64,000 bases of DNA, taken from the NCBI RefSeq assembly GCF_000737705.1, contig NZ_JPRH01000017.1:1-64000 (forward strand), written 5' to 3'. Below are positions 19,601-28,190 of the stretch, piece by piece. This DNA comes from Chryseobacterium soli (lineage in GTDB: Bacteria; Bacteroidota; Bacteroidia; Flavobacteriales; Weeksellaceae). Positions within the stretch are counted from its first letter, which is position 1, and every line of letters starts with the position of its first letter. The notes under the pieces were generated by a model. It was not told the DNA's origin, did no database searches, and saw only the letters and a list, made by a program, of their open reading frames with translations. Both the position numbers and the translations under genes were made by a program.

Positions 19601-20913
19601 AAATCAATTGGAAATATTTCTTTAGACTCAATATTCTGAAACTGCAAATTATTAAGAATCTGCCAGATTTTAAACTCCTGAAACAATGGTGAAGATTTCG
19701 GAGCTACTTTTAATCCAACTGTTTTCTTCTTAATTTTTCCGTTCTCTTTAATTTCAATCTCTCGGTTTTCAAACTCACAAATACTTATCAATCCTTTCTG
19801 AGACTTTAGTTTTCTTTGATAGAAAATGATAATATCACGGATTTCTTCTTTCAGTTCTTTCGTTAATGTTGTATGATATTTGGATTGGGTTTCCCATATT
19901 TTTTCAAATTCATCCAAATAATCCTGACGATAAAAAACCTGATTTTTGAGTTTCGTATGAGGATTCTCTTTAATTTGATTGTACAGGTATTCTCCAACCG
20001 TCTGATTATTGAAATACAGTTCTTTACTTCTATCACTAATCGCTCCCAAATATCCGCTGGAATTATAAATATTACTATTAATCTCCTGAAAAACAACTGC
20101 TAATTTTTCATAGTCAAGCTGTTTTTTCACAGCATCACTTCTCCAAGAATATTTCTCCAGTTTTTTCTCCTGCAAAGTTCCCGTTTGCTTGATACCGACT
20201 AGTGAAAAAGGTATTTCTAAAGTCTTCCAGGTGGCATTTTTATTTTTCCCTTGTAATTCTTTATAAAGATTATCACTAAAATTTTCCGGATAAAACTGTT
20301 TTTGAAAATTCCAGATTTTATCAAATTCCGACTGTAAATCCGAACGATAAAAATCGGGTAACTGTTTCTTACTCTCTTTTAAAAGTTGATAAGAATATTC
20401 TCCGGGAGTCAGCTTTTCATCATATAATTTTTTGGCAATAAACATCCCGTCGATAATCTGTCCTTCATCTTCATTTTTGGCTTTACGACTGCTTTTATAC
20501 CCTCTTTTTTTATTAATTAAAAGGAAAATTCTGGCCAATTCAGATAATTCTACTTTTTGTTTAGCAGATTTAGCCCGTATTTCCTGTGTCTGGAATGTTG
20601 AATTCTTTCCAACTTCTGCAAGCAAATCAGCTTGTTTCAGAATGTTATTTTTTTGTAAAATATCAATAAGATGAAATCTCCTTAGTTTAAATCTCTGCAG
20701 ATTTCTTCTCGCGCCTCTTGCTAAAGTTCTTCCCGCATTAGTTGTTATAGGCTTTCCTTTTTCAAAATTGATTTGCTCGTCAACAGTAAGCGGATTAACA
20801 CGAACCCCTAATTTTATAATCTTATTATTCTTTGGATTTTCAATATCCTCGTTAATAAGTGCCCAACCGATTGATGAAACTCCTACATCTAAACCCAATA
20901 TATTTTTAGTCAT
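16687..20913 (-). CDS. cas9: Type II-C CRISPR nuclease Cas9
   Basis: A 1408-residue Cas9, typical length for Flavobacteriia. RuvC-I is seen at the start (GLDVGVSSIGWAL, Asp9). An arginine-rich bridge helix follows (RTLARGARRNLQRFKLRR, from about residue 62). RuvC-II is VRIELARELKKN near residue 704, the HNH motif YDIDHIIPQSRFFDDS near 790, and RuvC-III HHAMDALTVAF near 955, followed by the long C-terminal PAM-interacting region. All catalytic motifs are present, so the nuclease is expected to be active. The gene leads the cas9-cas1-cas2 operon and has its own promoter just upstream. Confidence 0.97.
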   Translation of the reverse strand: MTKNILGLDVGVSSIGWALINEDIENPKNNKIIKLGVRVNPLTVDEQINFEKGKPITTNAGRTLARGARRNLQRFKLRRFHLIDILQKNNILKQADLLAEVGKNSTFQTQEIRAKSAKQKVELSELARIFLLINKKRGYKSSRKAKNEDEGQIIDGMFIAKKLYDEKLTPGEYSYQLLKESKKQLPDFYRSDLQSEFDKIWNFQKQFYPENFSDNLYKELQGKNKNATWKTLEIPFSLVGIKQTGTLQEKKLEKYSWRSDAVKKQLDYEKLAVVFQEINSNIYNSSGYLGAISDRSKELYFNNQTVGEYLYNQIKENPHTKLKNQVFYRQDYLDEFEKIWETQSKYHTTLTKELKEEIRDIIIFYQRKLKSQKGLISICEFENREIEIKENGKIKKKTVGLKVAPKSSPLFQEFKIWQILNNLQFQNIESKEIFPIDLDFKESIFNEVNIKGRISAKAVLDLLGYSGKEWNPNFKDIEGNNTNENLYNAYLKIIADEEFELPKEFKLNGDDDLYVSKIACSASKIKDFVKEKFSEIGINTSILDFNPELEGKDFEKQASYQFWHLLYSYEGDDSQSGNEKLYELLEKKFGFKKEHSKILSNIGFPLDYGNLSTKAMRKIIPHLKAGLSFAKKSKEDNILSATAMAGYNHSNSYTKEDLAKRVLKEKLEVFPKNSLRNPVVEKILNQMINLVNEAVEEYGTIDEVRIELARELKKNAEERANMTSEIGKATLLHQKYAEILKKEFDIPVPSRNDIIRYKLYLELANNGYKDLYTDVQIKREELFTNKYDIDHIIPQSRFFDDSFSNKVLVPRGANLKKANQTAFDYLENEDKQKLEKFLNIIKNLYDKGEITKAKYEKLQKKGSDIGEGFIERDLRDTQYIAKKAKEILFGITHSVISTSGKITDKLREDWNLVNTMKELNLDKYKKLGLTETLLNSKGEEKERIIDWSKRNDHRHHAMDALTVAFTTHNHIQYLNYLNARKDEDHKQHKVISNIENLITKVFEKKNGAKQRRFIEPINNFRVDAKKHLDEILISHKAKNKVVTKNINKIKKKGSVVAKTELTPRGQLHKETIYGSSKFLKTKDEKISGKFDLETINKVQNEKYKNALLQRLREFGEDSKKAFTGKNVISKNPIYLDEEKTLQIPESVTLAWYEMIYTIRKPVNPDNFKDYKNIDKVTDEKIRAVLTDRLRKFNGNSKEAFSDLEKNPIWLNKSKGIAIKTVTITGMSNVEALHYKKDHLGKEILDKKGDRMPVDFVSTGNNHHAAIYEDAKGNLQERVVSFYEAVERVNQGLSVVNKDYNAGLGWKFLFTMKQNEMFLFPSEDFNPKEIDLYDEKNLKLIAKNLFRVQKFGELSKSGFWFRHHLETSVDVKKELRNYSYLDFYSKDFMKTIVKVRLNHLGKIVQVGEY

Positions 20914-20937
20914 TACTTTTAGTTTTTTGATACTTTA

Positions 20938-20965
20938 TAAAAGTAATAATTAAAAATTTATTCAA
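20938..20965 (-). promoter_or_regulatory. cas9 promoter
   Basis: On the minus strand TTG (20965-20963) and TACTTTTA (20945-20938) are spaced by 17 nt, one base from the TAnnTTTG consensus. Transcription would begin near 20931, about 18 nt before the cas9 ATG. Confidence 0.6.
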
Positions 20966-20997
20966 ATTGTGGATTTCCGTAAATCAGTAATGATTTT

Positions 20998-21025
20998 TTG
21001 ACTTATATTTGTATTAATAATTTTG
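20998..21025 (+). promoter_or_regulatory. tracrRNA promoter
   Basis: TTG at 20998-21000 and TAATTTTG at 21018-21025 are spaced by 17 nt, an exact fit to TTG-N17-TAnnTTTG. It fires away from cas9, with a start expected near 21030. Confidence 0.65.
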
Positions 21026-21029
21026 AAAA

Positions 21030-21099
21030 GCAATTCACAATAAGGATTTTTCCGTTGTGAAAACATTTAGAGCCTCGACTATCTTCGGGGCATTTTTTT
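21030..21099 (+). ncRNA. Predicted tracrRNA of the type II-C system
   Basis: The sequence gaaaagcaattcacaa (21025-21040) is complementary to the 5' part of the CRISPR repeat (TTGTGAATTGCTTTC) with one extra A. It is followed by the self-complementary cacaa...ttgtg stem (21036-21060) and a terminal hairpin GCCTCG/CGGGGC (21072-21091) ending in seven T. If transcription starts near 21030, the anti-repeat is about 11 nt and the RNA about 70 nt. It is divergent from cas9 and separated from it by about 115 bp. Exact ends are inferred. Confidence 0.8.
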
Positions 21100-21491
21100 A
21101 TTTAAAGATTGTGTAGTCTTGAAAATAATGATAAAAAAAAGAGTCATTATTATGAATCATCATCCAATTATGCAAAATATAATCCGCGATACTACAGCCC
21201 AAGTTTTAAATTAATTATAGTGGAGGAATCGCTAAAGTAAAATCTTTATTGGAAATACTTTCTTTATTGGAAACGTTATTATGAAAATCATTGATAAGGC
21301 TCAAAAAATCAAATAAAGTAATTCTGATCGAAATAGGATTATTATCAAACTCGCTAAAAAATCACGCTTACAAACTTTAACAATTTTAAATAACCTTTTA
21401 AATCATATAATAATGTTTAATATAAAGTTGGTATTGTTGCAACACTACTGTTCCAAAGTTATAATCATAGGCATAATATCTTTAGCTACTG
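21100..21491. other. Intergenic, no gene recognised
   Basis: AT-rich spacer between the tracrRNA and a truncated AraC gene. The inverted pair aataatga/tcattatt lies at about 21124-21151. No open frame is supported. Confidence 0.4.
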
Positions 21492-22196
21492 GTGTACCAT
21501 ATAATTTGTAAAAACTTTACGATAGCTGTTATTCAGGGAAAAGGACTAAGCATAAAGCATCAAAATCAGATTAAAACAATGCCAGAAGGCGTTTACTTCT
21601 GTGGTCAGATCACCGAGACGATGTATATTGATATTCATTCAGACACAAAAGCTATAATGATCCAGCTTTTTCCCTGGACACCTGCACATTTTGGAATTTC
21701 AAATGCCAAGATCTTTACTGATAAGATTTGTTCCATTAGTGAAATAGGGGTAGTCCCAGTATCGGATTTAACTGCAATGATTGGATTAGGCAGTGAAAAA
21801 ATATGCAGCTATATTACAAAAGCTTTTTACCCTTTGTTTAGGAATACCATAAAAACTGCTTTGATTATTGAAAGCACACAAATGATTATTGCCAATAAAG
21901 GAAATATAAAAGTTTCATCAATTGCATCTTCTTTAAACTGTTCAGTACGTCATCTGCAAAAAATTTTTAAAAATTACATAGGAATAAGCCCCAAGGTATT
22001 CATTCGCATCATAAAATTACGGGAAGTGCTTGATAATATTGTCTACCCAGATACCAGCTCCATAACAATGACACAGCTAGCTGCAGCAAATGGCTATTAT
22101 GACCAGCCGCACTTTAATAATACGTTTGCATCTGTAATAAGGACAACGCCTAAAAATTTCAACAAAGCAGATTATCTGCTAACACTAAAAAAATAA
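21492..22196 (+). CDS. AraC-family regulator, probably N-terminally truncated
   Basis: A 234-residue protein: the remainder of an N-terminal sensor domain (GVYFCGQITETMYIDIHSDT ... MIQLFPWTPAHFGI) of a kind common in Bacteroidota AraC regulators, then an AraC DNA-binding domain (VSSIASSLNCSVRHLQKIFK ... TQLAAANGYYDQPHFNNTF). Homologous proteins usually have some 50-60 more residues at the front. Here an in-frame stop lies just before the GTG start, so the 5' end seems lost. It may be inactive or have altered ligand response. It is upstream of the M13 peptidase gene in the same direction. Confidence 0.7.
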   Translation: MYHIICKNFTIAVIQGKGLSIKHQNQIKTMPEGVYFCGQITETMYIDIHSDTKAIMIQLFPWTPAHFGISNAKIFTDKICSISEIGVVPVSDLTAMIGLGSEKICSYITKAFYPLFRNTIKTALIIESTQMIIANKGNIKVSSIASSLNCSVRHLQKIFKNYIGISPKVFIRIIKLREVLDNIVYPDTSSITMTQLAAANGYYDQPHFNNTFASVIRTTPKNFNKADYLLTLKK

Positions 22197-22349
22197 TTTC
22201 CTGTTCGCATTTATACAATCATAATTCAAAATCTAGAAGTAACTTCGGCACATTACAATGAATATAATATGAATTATAAAATCAGACATTCAGACCGGTC
22301 TATACTATCTCAAAACCGAAAAGATCAAGGATCAAAAATAGGAGGATTA

Positions 22350-24389
22350 ATGTTAAAAATAATTATGACTGCTGTACTTTCTGCCAGTCCCTTCTACATG
22401 CAGGCACAGTTGAATGAATCTGATAAAAGAAAAGCTTCCTTCGGAGATTTTGGTATTGAAACTCAGTTTATAAGTAAATCAGTGCTGCCGGGCAATGACT
22501 TTTATAAATATGTTAATGAGGGGTGGCTGAAATCAAAAACTATTCCGGCAGGGTCTTCAACATTCGGCAACTATGGTGATGCCGCTAATAAAATTAATGA
22601 AAGAATAGCACAGATAATTCATAATGGAACAAAAGCTACCGGCACAGCCAATAGTCCACTACAGCAGGTAGGCGCACTTTATTCAGGCTACCTTGACACC
22701 AATAACATCGAGAAACTGAGACTCAAACCGATTCAAAAGGATTTAAAACATATACTTGCTTTAAAAAGTTATGAAGGGGTCACAAAATGGATGGCAGACC
22801 CAAAATCGTTCTCAATCATCGCGATCCATACCGGACCGGACCTTAATGACAGAAGCCGATTTCTTGTTACACTAAGCGAAAGCGGTATTGGACTGCCTGC
22901 ACCTGAATGGTACAAAAAAGAAGATGGTCCTTATCCCCGCTACCGTACAGCCTATAAAGAATATATAAGCCATATTTTTCAACTTGCCGGTATCAAAGAC
23001 GCTGATAAACGTGCTAATGATATACTTGCACTTGAAACTAAATTAGCAGCAGTACAGTGGACGCCCGCGCAAATGCGTGACAGTAAGATTAATTCCCACC
23101 TGATGAAGATTTCGGAACTGAATACCTACGCTCCAGGATTTCCCTGGAAAACCTTTCTGGCAGAAAGAAAAGTAAGCAGTGTAAGTGAAGTAATACTGCA
23201 GGCCGATTCTGCGATAAAAGCAAAAGCAGCCCTATTTACGAATATACCTATAGAAACCTGGTCATCTTATCTGGCATTTCATTGGATCGTTAACCACTCT
23301 ACACTTCTGCCGGAACAATTCCGCAAAAGCCAGTTTGACTTTTACTCTGCTAAATTGGGAGGTGTTACAGATGATATTCCCAGAGAACAAAAATCAATCC
23401 GATATGTTAATAACCGTCTGGGAGAAGTAGTTGGAAAGCTCTACGTAGAAAGATACTTCCCTTCTGAATACATCAAAGAAATCAAGGATTTAGTGGACTA
23501 TATCCGACAGGCATTTGCAGTCAGGCTTAAAAACCTGGATTGGCTGGACGACAGCAGCAGGAAAGAAGCTCAGGCTAAACTGGATGCTGTTACCGTAAGA
23601 ATAGGCTATCCTGAAGTCTGGCGTGATTATTCATCCATAAAGTTTGATTCGAAGAATCCTATCCGTAATGAACAGCTTATTGCAAAAGCAAGCTGGGACT
23701 ATGAACGTTCTCTGCTTCAAAGGGCTTTTACCAGTAAAGATTGGTATCAGGTTCCACAAACTGTAGATGCAACCAGCAGTAAATTATATAATTCAATCGA
23801 ATTTCCTGCCGGTATTTTGCAACCTCCATTTTTTGATCCTTATGCAGATCCAGCAGTAAACTTTGGTGCGATTGGTGCGGTCATCGGACATGAATTAGGC
23901 CACTGCTTCGACGATGAAGGATCAAGATTTGACGGCCAGGGTCTGGTACGCGACTGGTGGACTTCTCAGACACGAAAACAATTTGAAGTGCGCACCCAGC
24001 TACTTATTGAGCAGTACAATGCTTTTTCACCTTTAGAGGGAATTCATGTGAACGGAAAACAAACTGTTGGAGAGAACATAGGCGATCTGACTGGGGCAGT
24101 TGTTGCCTATGAAGCTTATCAGCTGTACCTTGCTGATCATACAGATGAGTCGTTACTTTTGCACGGCTATACAGCTGATCAGCGCTACTTTTTATCTCTT
24201 GCCCAAACCAGCCGTAGCCTTTATACACCGGAAGCATACCGTATAACGGTATCACAGAACTATCACGCACCTGCAGAATACCGCGTAAACGGTGTTGTTA
24301 GAAATATTGATGCTTGGTATAAAGCTTTCAATATCAGTCCCGGAGATAAGCTTTATATATCCCCTGAAAAGAGAGTCCGGATTTGGTAA
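22350..24389 (+). CDS. M13-family zinc metallopeptidase, exported
   Basis: Neprilysin/PepO-type endopeptidase of about 679 residues. The zinc site HELGH sits in GAIGAVIGHELGHCFDDEGS, and the downstream Glu/Asp motif in GENIGDLTGAVVAYEAY. FPAGILQPPFFDPYADP and the C-terminal substrate-binding segment AEYRVNGVVRN are in place. Start ATG 22350 is chosen because AGGAGG stands just before it and it gives a signal peptide (MLKIIMTAVLSASPFYMQAQ); ATG 22269 would add 27 residues. These enzymes cleave small peptides outside the cytoplasm. Confidence 0.92.
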   Translation: MLKIIMTAVLSASPFYMQAQLNESDKRKASFGDFGIETQFISKSVLPGNDFYKYVNEGWLKSKTIPAGSSTFGNYGDAANKINERIAQIIHNGTKATGTANSPLQQVGALYSGYLDTNNIEKLRLKPIQKDLKHILALKSYEGVTKWMADPKSFSIIAIHTGPDLNDRSRFLVTLSESGIGLPAPEWYKKEDGPYPRYRTAYKEYISHIFQLAGIKDADKRANDILALETKLAAVQWTPAQMRDSKINSHLMKISELNTYAPGFPWKTFLAERKVSSVSEVILQADSAIKAKAALFTNIPIETWSSYLAFHWIVNHSTLLPEQFRKSQFDFYSAKLGGVTDDIPREQKSIRYVNNRLGEVVGKLYVERYFPSEYIKEIKDLVDYIRQAFAVRLKNLDWLDDSSRKEAQAKLDAVTVRIGYPEVWRDYSSIKFDSKNPIRNEQLIAKASWDYERSLLQRAFTSKDWYQVPQTVDATSSKLYNSIEFPAGILQPPFFDPYADPAVNFGAIGAVIGHELGHCFDDEGSRFDGQGLVRDWWTSQTRKQFEVRTQLLIEQYNAFSPLEGIHVNGKQTVGENIGDLTGAVVAYEAYQLYLADHTDESLLLHGYTADQRYFLSLAQTSRSLYTPEAYRITVSQNYHAPAEYRVNGVVRNIDAWYKAFNISPGDKLYISPEKRVRIW

Positions 24390-24433
24390 TTTTATAAAAT
24401 CAGCTATAAAATCAAGAGATACCAGAAATTAGA

Positions 24434-24452
24434 TATTGAAGTTATTTAAAGT
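24434..24452 (+). repeat. Solo IS5-type inverted-repeat-like sequence
   Basis: ttgaagttatttaaagtaa matches the ends of the IS element at 25787-26669 (aatgaagtt.tttaaagt). It lies just beyond the 3' end of the TlpA-like gene, so that gene sits between an isolated end and a full element. Confidence 0.4.
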
Positions 24453-24473
24453 AAAAAAAGGAAACGATTCAAA

Positions 24474-25658
24474 TTATTTTGTTGACAATAGTTTTTCTAT
24501 TTCTTCAATATTCAAGCTTCCAGAATAAATAACATTTCTATTCCCGTCCAGTAGAACCACTTGAGGAAATGCATCAACGCCGAAATCCCGTGTAACTTTT
24601 CCATTTTCATCCAATAACGTTTTAAACAAAGGCTTATTTTTTTGATAAAAAAATGCAATTTCCTTGCTATTATCAGAGCTATTTATACCAATAACACTTA
24701 AAGTTGTTTTATCAAATTTACTTAAAAGGCTATTTATTGTTGGGATCGATTGGATGCAATAACCACAATTTTTCATCCAAAATTCAATTAATACAAATTT
24801 GCTTTGCAGCTGAGCTAAAGAAATTGTGTCATTGTTATCATAGTAGGGCAAATTAAAGGGTGGTACTACTTCGTTATGTTTAATTATAGTTAGCCGCTTA
24901 TCTGTTTTTTGTTCATACTCATTATATGTAGAATAATACCAAGATAATTCGGATGGAATATTGTCTTTTGTTTGAATGTTATCAAAAGAAGTCAACATAT
25001 AATCTTTAGGCTCTGCATCGTTTGTCTGAATAACCTGAAGAGGAAGAAAGCTACTTTTATCTATAACAATTTTGTATAGAAAATTTCGTTTCAATGTTAT
25101 TGGCGAAAAATTTCCAAGACCGCTAAGTGTTTTATTTTTCAAAACAAATGAAGCTAAATGGTAACTTTTATTATTAATTATTGTATCAGACAGATTTTTA
25201 TGAATTTCTCTGTCAGCTATAATTACTGGTAATGATTTTTTTAATGTGATTAATGAGTTTAAGAAAAGCGATATATTTTCAAAGCTGCTTGATGGCGGAC
25301 GTTTTTTTATCGAAATTGTTTTATCTCCTTTATCTAAAGAAAAATACTCAATGCCATTATATACTATTTTCATATCCTCATCTTCTAATTGGAACTTAAA
25401 GCCTAAACTTGTATTAGATTTATCAAAATTTATAAATGTTGTTCCTCTTGTCTCGGAATGATAGTCTTCCGAAAAATAGTTTATACTACGATAATATGAA
25501 TAATTAACATTTTTTAAATTATTCAGTTTTTCAACAGTTTTTTTCAAAATGTCAGTCGGATTATTTTGTGGATCAATATTAGTTTCCTTCTGCCTTTCAT
25601 TAAATGACATCATCATCAACATCAGAATTGAGAAAGTAAATGTCTTTATTGTCTTCAT
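24474..25658 (-). CDS. TlpA-like exported thioredoxin-fold protein
   Basis: A 394-residue protein. The N-terminus (MKTIKTFTFSILMLMMMSFN) is a probable signal or anchor. The central 250 residues resemble the outer-membrane-associated N-terminal domain of Bacteroidota TlpA/DUF4369-type proteins. The C-terminal thioredoxin fold carries the active-site CGYC in FVLIEFWMKNCGYCIQSIP and a cis-Pro loop in GVDAFPQVVLL. Expected to act in the periplasm on disulfides. It stands alone, with an IS5-type element upstream and an isolated IS end downstream. Confidence 0.85.
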   Translation of the reverse strand: MKTIKTFTFSILMLMMMSFNERQKETNIDPQNNPTDILKKTVEKLNNLKNVNYSYYRSINYFSEDYHSETRGTTFINFDKSNTSLGFKFQLEDEDMKIVYNGIEYFSLDKGDKTISIKKRPPSSSFENISLFLNSLITLKKSLPVIIADREIHKNLSDTIINNKSYHLASFVLKNKTLSGLGNFSPITLKRNFLYKIVIDKSSFLPLQVIQTNDAEPKDYMLTSFDNIQTKDNIPSELSWYYSTYNEYEQKTDKRLTIIKHNEVVPPFNLPYYDNNDTISLAQLQSKFVLIEFWMKNCGYCIQSIPTINSLLSKFDKTTLSVIGINSSDNSKEIAFFYQKNKPLFKTLLDENGKVTRDFGVDAFPQVVLLDGNRNVIYSGSLNIEEIEKLLSTK

Positions 25659-25786
25659 TTTGATTCAAGTGATTTTTTAAGATTACTGTTAACGGTTTGG
25701 CAAAGGATCATAAAAAAAAGCATAAAAATTTAATTTATAACTATCACAAGCAAAACCTTTTTTTCTTTTTGCTAATTTATAAAATA

Positions 25787-26669
25787 CAATGAAGTTATTT
25801 AAAGTTTCCTGATTAGTTTAGCACAAAAAGCAATTAAGTGCCAGCACCTCCAATGTAAATCTTTGGTCTCAAACCTTACCAAAAATGCTTTAAAAGCGTC
25901 TATCCATGCATTTGTACGTTCAATTACAAATCTTCTTTTATATAAAGTGTTATCAAAAATATACTCTCTTTCAGATACTTTTCCATTTATGGGATTGAAG
26001 TCAATATTAGCAAAGACTTCATTACTGAAACAGTAATTCCTGAACTTATCGGTATCAAACCTAGCATCAGCATTTAGAAAAAGTCCATCAGTCCTGATAT
26101 TTGAGCTTTTAATATCCTCAATAACTTCCCCCATAAGCTGTTCCAGTTCAAAGGTATCATGATGATTCCCTGCTAGAGGTTGGTTATACGCAATAGGTAT
26201 TCCCTGATTATCACATACAAAAAGCATATTAGTGGTTTTACATTTCTTTCTTCCTTGGTATCCAAAGGATTCACCTCCTCGCTTAACTGGAGTATGGGAA
26301 CCATCCAACTGAATACAACTCATATCTAATCTATTCTTATACTTGGCAAAGAGTTCTTTTTTAATATTGTCCCAACTACCATCTTTACACCAACGACGAA
26401 AATGCTGATAAACGCTATTCCAGCTATATTCTACTTCAAAAAACTGTTTACACGGTAGTTCTCGCCACTGACATCCTGTTTTTAAGCGATATAAGATAGC
26501 ATCCACAACTTGTAACAGTAATACTTTTGCATTATTTTTCTTAATACCTAGTGATAATTAGCAGCATAGCTCTTTTTTAATCTATCTTTACCTTCTAAGC
26601 TTTTTTTGAAAGAATGATACAACTTTTATATCAAAATATCATTCTTTCTTACTTTAAACAACTTCATTA
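25787..26669 (-). mobile_element. IS5-family insertion sequence (IS427-like)
   Basis: Terminal inverted repeats CAATGAAGTTATTTAAAGT (left) and the complement of TAATGAAGTTGTTTAAAGT (right) bound an 883-bp element. The flanking TA at 25785-25786 and 26670-26671 fits the 2-bp target duplication of the IS427 group. It contains one DDE transposase frame on the minus strand; the 5' part lacks an ATG and has a nearby upstream stop. Confidence 0.75.
25799..26506 (-). CDS. IS5-family DDE transposase
   Basis: A 235-residue frame with the DDE residues visible in QLDGSHTPVKRG, LFLNADARFDT and FVIERTNAWID, and the Y-x2-R-x3-E-like part RRFVIERTNAW. The N-terminus (AILYRLKTGCQWRELP) is typical. The frame stays open a little upstream of the GTG at 26506 but meets a TAG with no ATG. 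The protein may be made by frameshifting from a short first ORF, as in IS427 relatives, or the element may be inactive. Confidence 0.8.
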   Translation of the reverse strand: MDAILYRLKTGCQWRELPCKQFFEVEYSWNSVYQHFRRWCKDGSWDNIKKELFAKYKNRLDMSCIQLDGSHTPVKRGGESFGYQGRKKCKTTNMLFVCDNQGIPIAYNQPLAGNHHDTFELEQLMGEVIEDIKSSNIRTDGLFLNADARFDTDKFRNYCFSNEVFANIDFNPINGKVSEREYIFDNTLYKRRFVIERTNAWIDAFKAFLVRFETKDLHWRCWHLIAFCAKLIRKL

Positions 26670-26793
26670 TACTTACCATCAGAATCTAAAAAAAGTATCA
26701 TAAAATAATAAGATTTTTAAGGCACAAAAATATTAGCGCAATTGCATATTTTATATTAGTGTAATTCGTAAATTTAGCGTTAACAGCCACCTT

Positions 26794-27465
26794 ATGACAG
26801 ACCAAGAACTTGAGGTATTATTGACAGAAAGAGTTGAGATGTTTGACTTGAAAAAAACTGCATTTATAACTCTAAACAAAATATTCTCTGACAACTCAGA
26901 GAACAAGGATTTTTTCAATGGTTTTATTCAAGATGAAATTATTACAAAGTTTGATGGTTTTGAATATCTAATTGACAGAAGACATAGAGATTCTATTATC
27001 AGAACTAAAATAGGTCTCTACGTTGAAAGTCAAGATTGGCTTGACAATATAGAACCAATAGGCTATTACGAGCTTGAAACTAATCTGAATGGAGATGTAA
27101 TAGATGACTGGTTTGTAATTGAAAAAGAGAAATACTTGAAGGACATCGGAATAATTTCGCACTTTCAAAGCATGAATGAAAATCTGCCAATTGAGTATTT
27201 AAGAAGAAATCATATTCAATACGAATTTGTTTCTTATATTTCTATGGTCGGGACACTATTTGTAAGTAAGCAATACGAAGATACTGGAAGATTCATTATG
27301 AGAGCATATAGCAATCTAGCAGCTGTTGACTGTGCAAAATTCGAGAAGGAGTATATAAAGAAAGCAAAAGTATTTTTGAAAATGATAAGTGGTTATTTAG
27401 TAAAAAATAACTTATTGACAGACAGCTTGAAAAAAGAGTTAAGCGAAAATAAAAAATTAGACTAG
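26794..27465 (+). CDS. Hypothetical cytosolic protein
   Basis: A 223-residue protein with no signal peptide, membrane segment or motif I recognise. It is acidic and mostly helical, with a middle strand-rich part (GYYELETNLNGDVIDDWFVI) and a helical C-terminal end (FEKEYIKKAKVFLKMISGYL). It starts 125 bp beyond the IS element and faces away from it. It stands alone; the context of mobile DNA suggests accessory cargo. Function unknown. Confidence 0.7.
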   Translation: MTDQELEVLLTERVEMFDLKKTAFITLNKIFSDNSENKDFFNGFIQDEIITKFDGFEYLIDRRHRDSIIRTKIGLYVESQDWLDNIEPIGYYELETNLNGDVIDDWFVIEKEKYLKDIGIISHFQSMNENLPIEYLRRNHIQYEFVSYISMVGTLFVSKQYEDTGRFIMRAYSNLAAVDCAKFEKEYIKKAKVFLKMISGYLVKNNLLTDSLKKELSENKKLD

Positions 27466-27784
27466 CATCGGTTTTGTATTACGATGACTGAAGTGCTTCT
27501 ATGAAACATTTATACAAACTTCAATGGGAGTAATCTATTGAACATTTGTGCTAAAAATCATCAACATCGCAAAGGGTAAACTTCCCTATTTTTCAAACCA
27601 ATTAAAATTAGATAATAAAAATAATAATAAACTTTAATGTACCAGCAATTGCAGTTTATGAAATTAGTGTGGAGGTCTTTTTTGGGATTAAGCCTTCATA
27701 TATTTTTTGCCTTAAAACAATGCTAGAATTAAAATTATTACATTAAAGTATATCATCACCTAAATTAAGGCAATGATACACTTC

Positions 27785-27893
27785 TATGTACCAAAATTTT
27801 TAATTTCACTCCAAAATATGACATATCACAATTACACTTGAATTATCTCAAAATAAAACTATTCCAAAAATACTTTATATAGGGTACATTCAA
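27785..27893 (+). repeat. Dispersed 100-bp repeat, copy 2
   Basis: Starts tgtaccaaaatttttaattt and matches 12527-12625 nearly base for base over about 100 bp. It lies in a 700-bp gene-free stretch. Confidence 0.7.
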
Positions 27894-28002
27894 GTACATC
27901 ACTTGAGAAATCCTAGCAGGATCTGATAAACGCGAGCGAGCTCAAAGCTCGAAATTTAATGACATTTGGCATCGATGCCACAGTACTTTCTAATAATTAA
28001 GG

Positions 28003-28062
28003 CAGAACCAAGGGTGGCCAGTTTGATACGAAATAAGGTGACCACTTTTCCCGAAATACCCA
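28003..28062 (+). repeat. IS21-like end remnant
   Basis: gggtggccagtttgatac followed by ataaggtgaccacttttc and ccgaaatacccacc is a diverged version of the motif at 45248-45300 and 55710-55760. The rest of 27466-28190 has no supported gene. Confidence 0.35.
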
Positions 28063-28190
28063 CCTTGATCACTGTGAACTTTTTTCTTCGTGTGATTTAC
28101 CGAGATCATCCAAGTAGTGAATGTTATACACATTTAATTGCTGTTATTATACACTTCAAACAAGGAAGCGCTACGACGGGATCAATTATT

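Noticed and set aside
18418-20953. Plus-strand frames of 60-80 codons inside cas9
   Set aside because: They are shadows of the cas9 coding sequence with no start context or domain.
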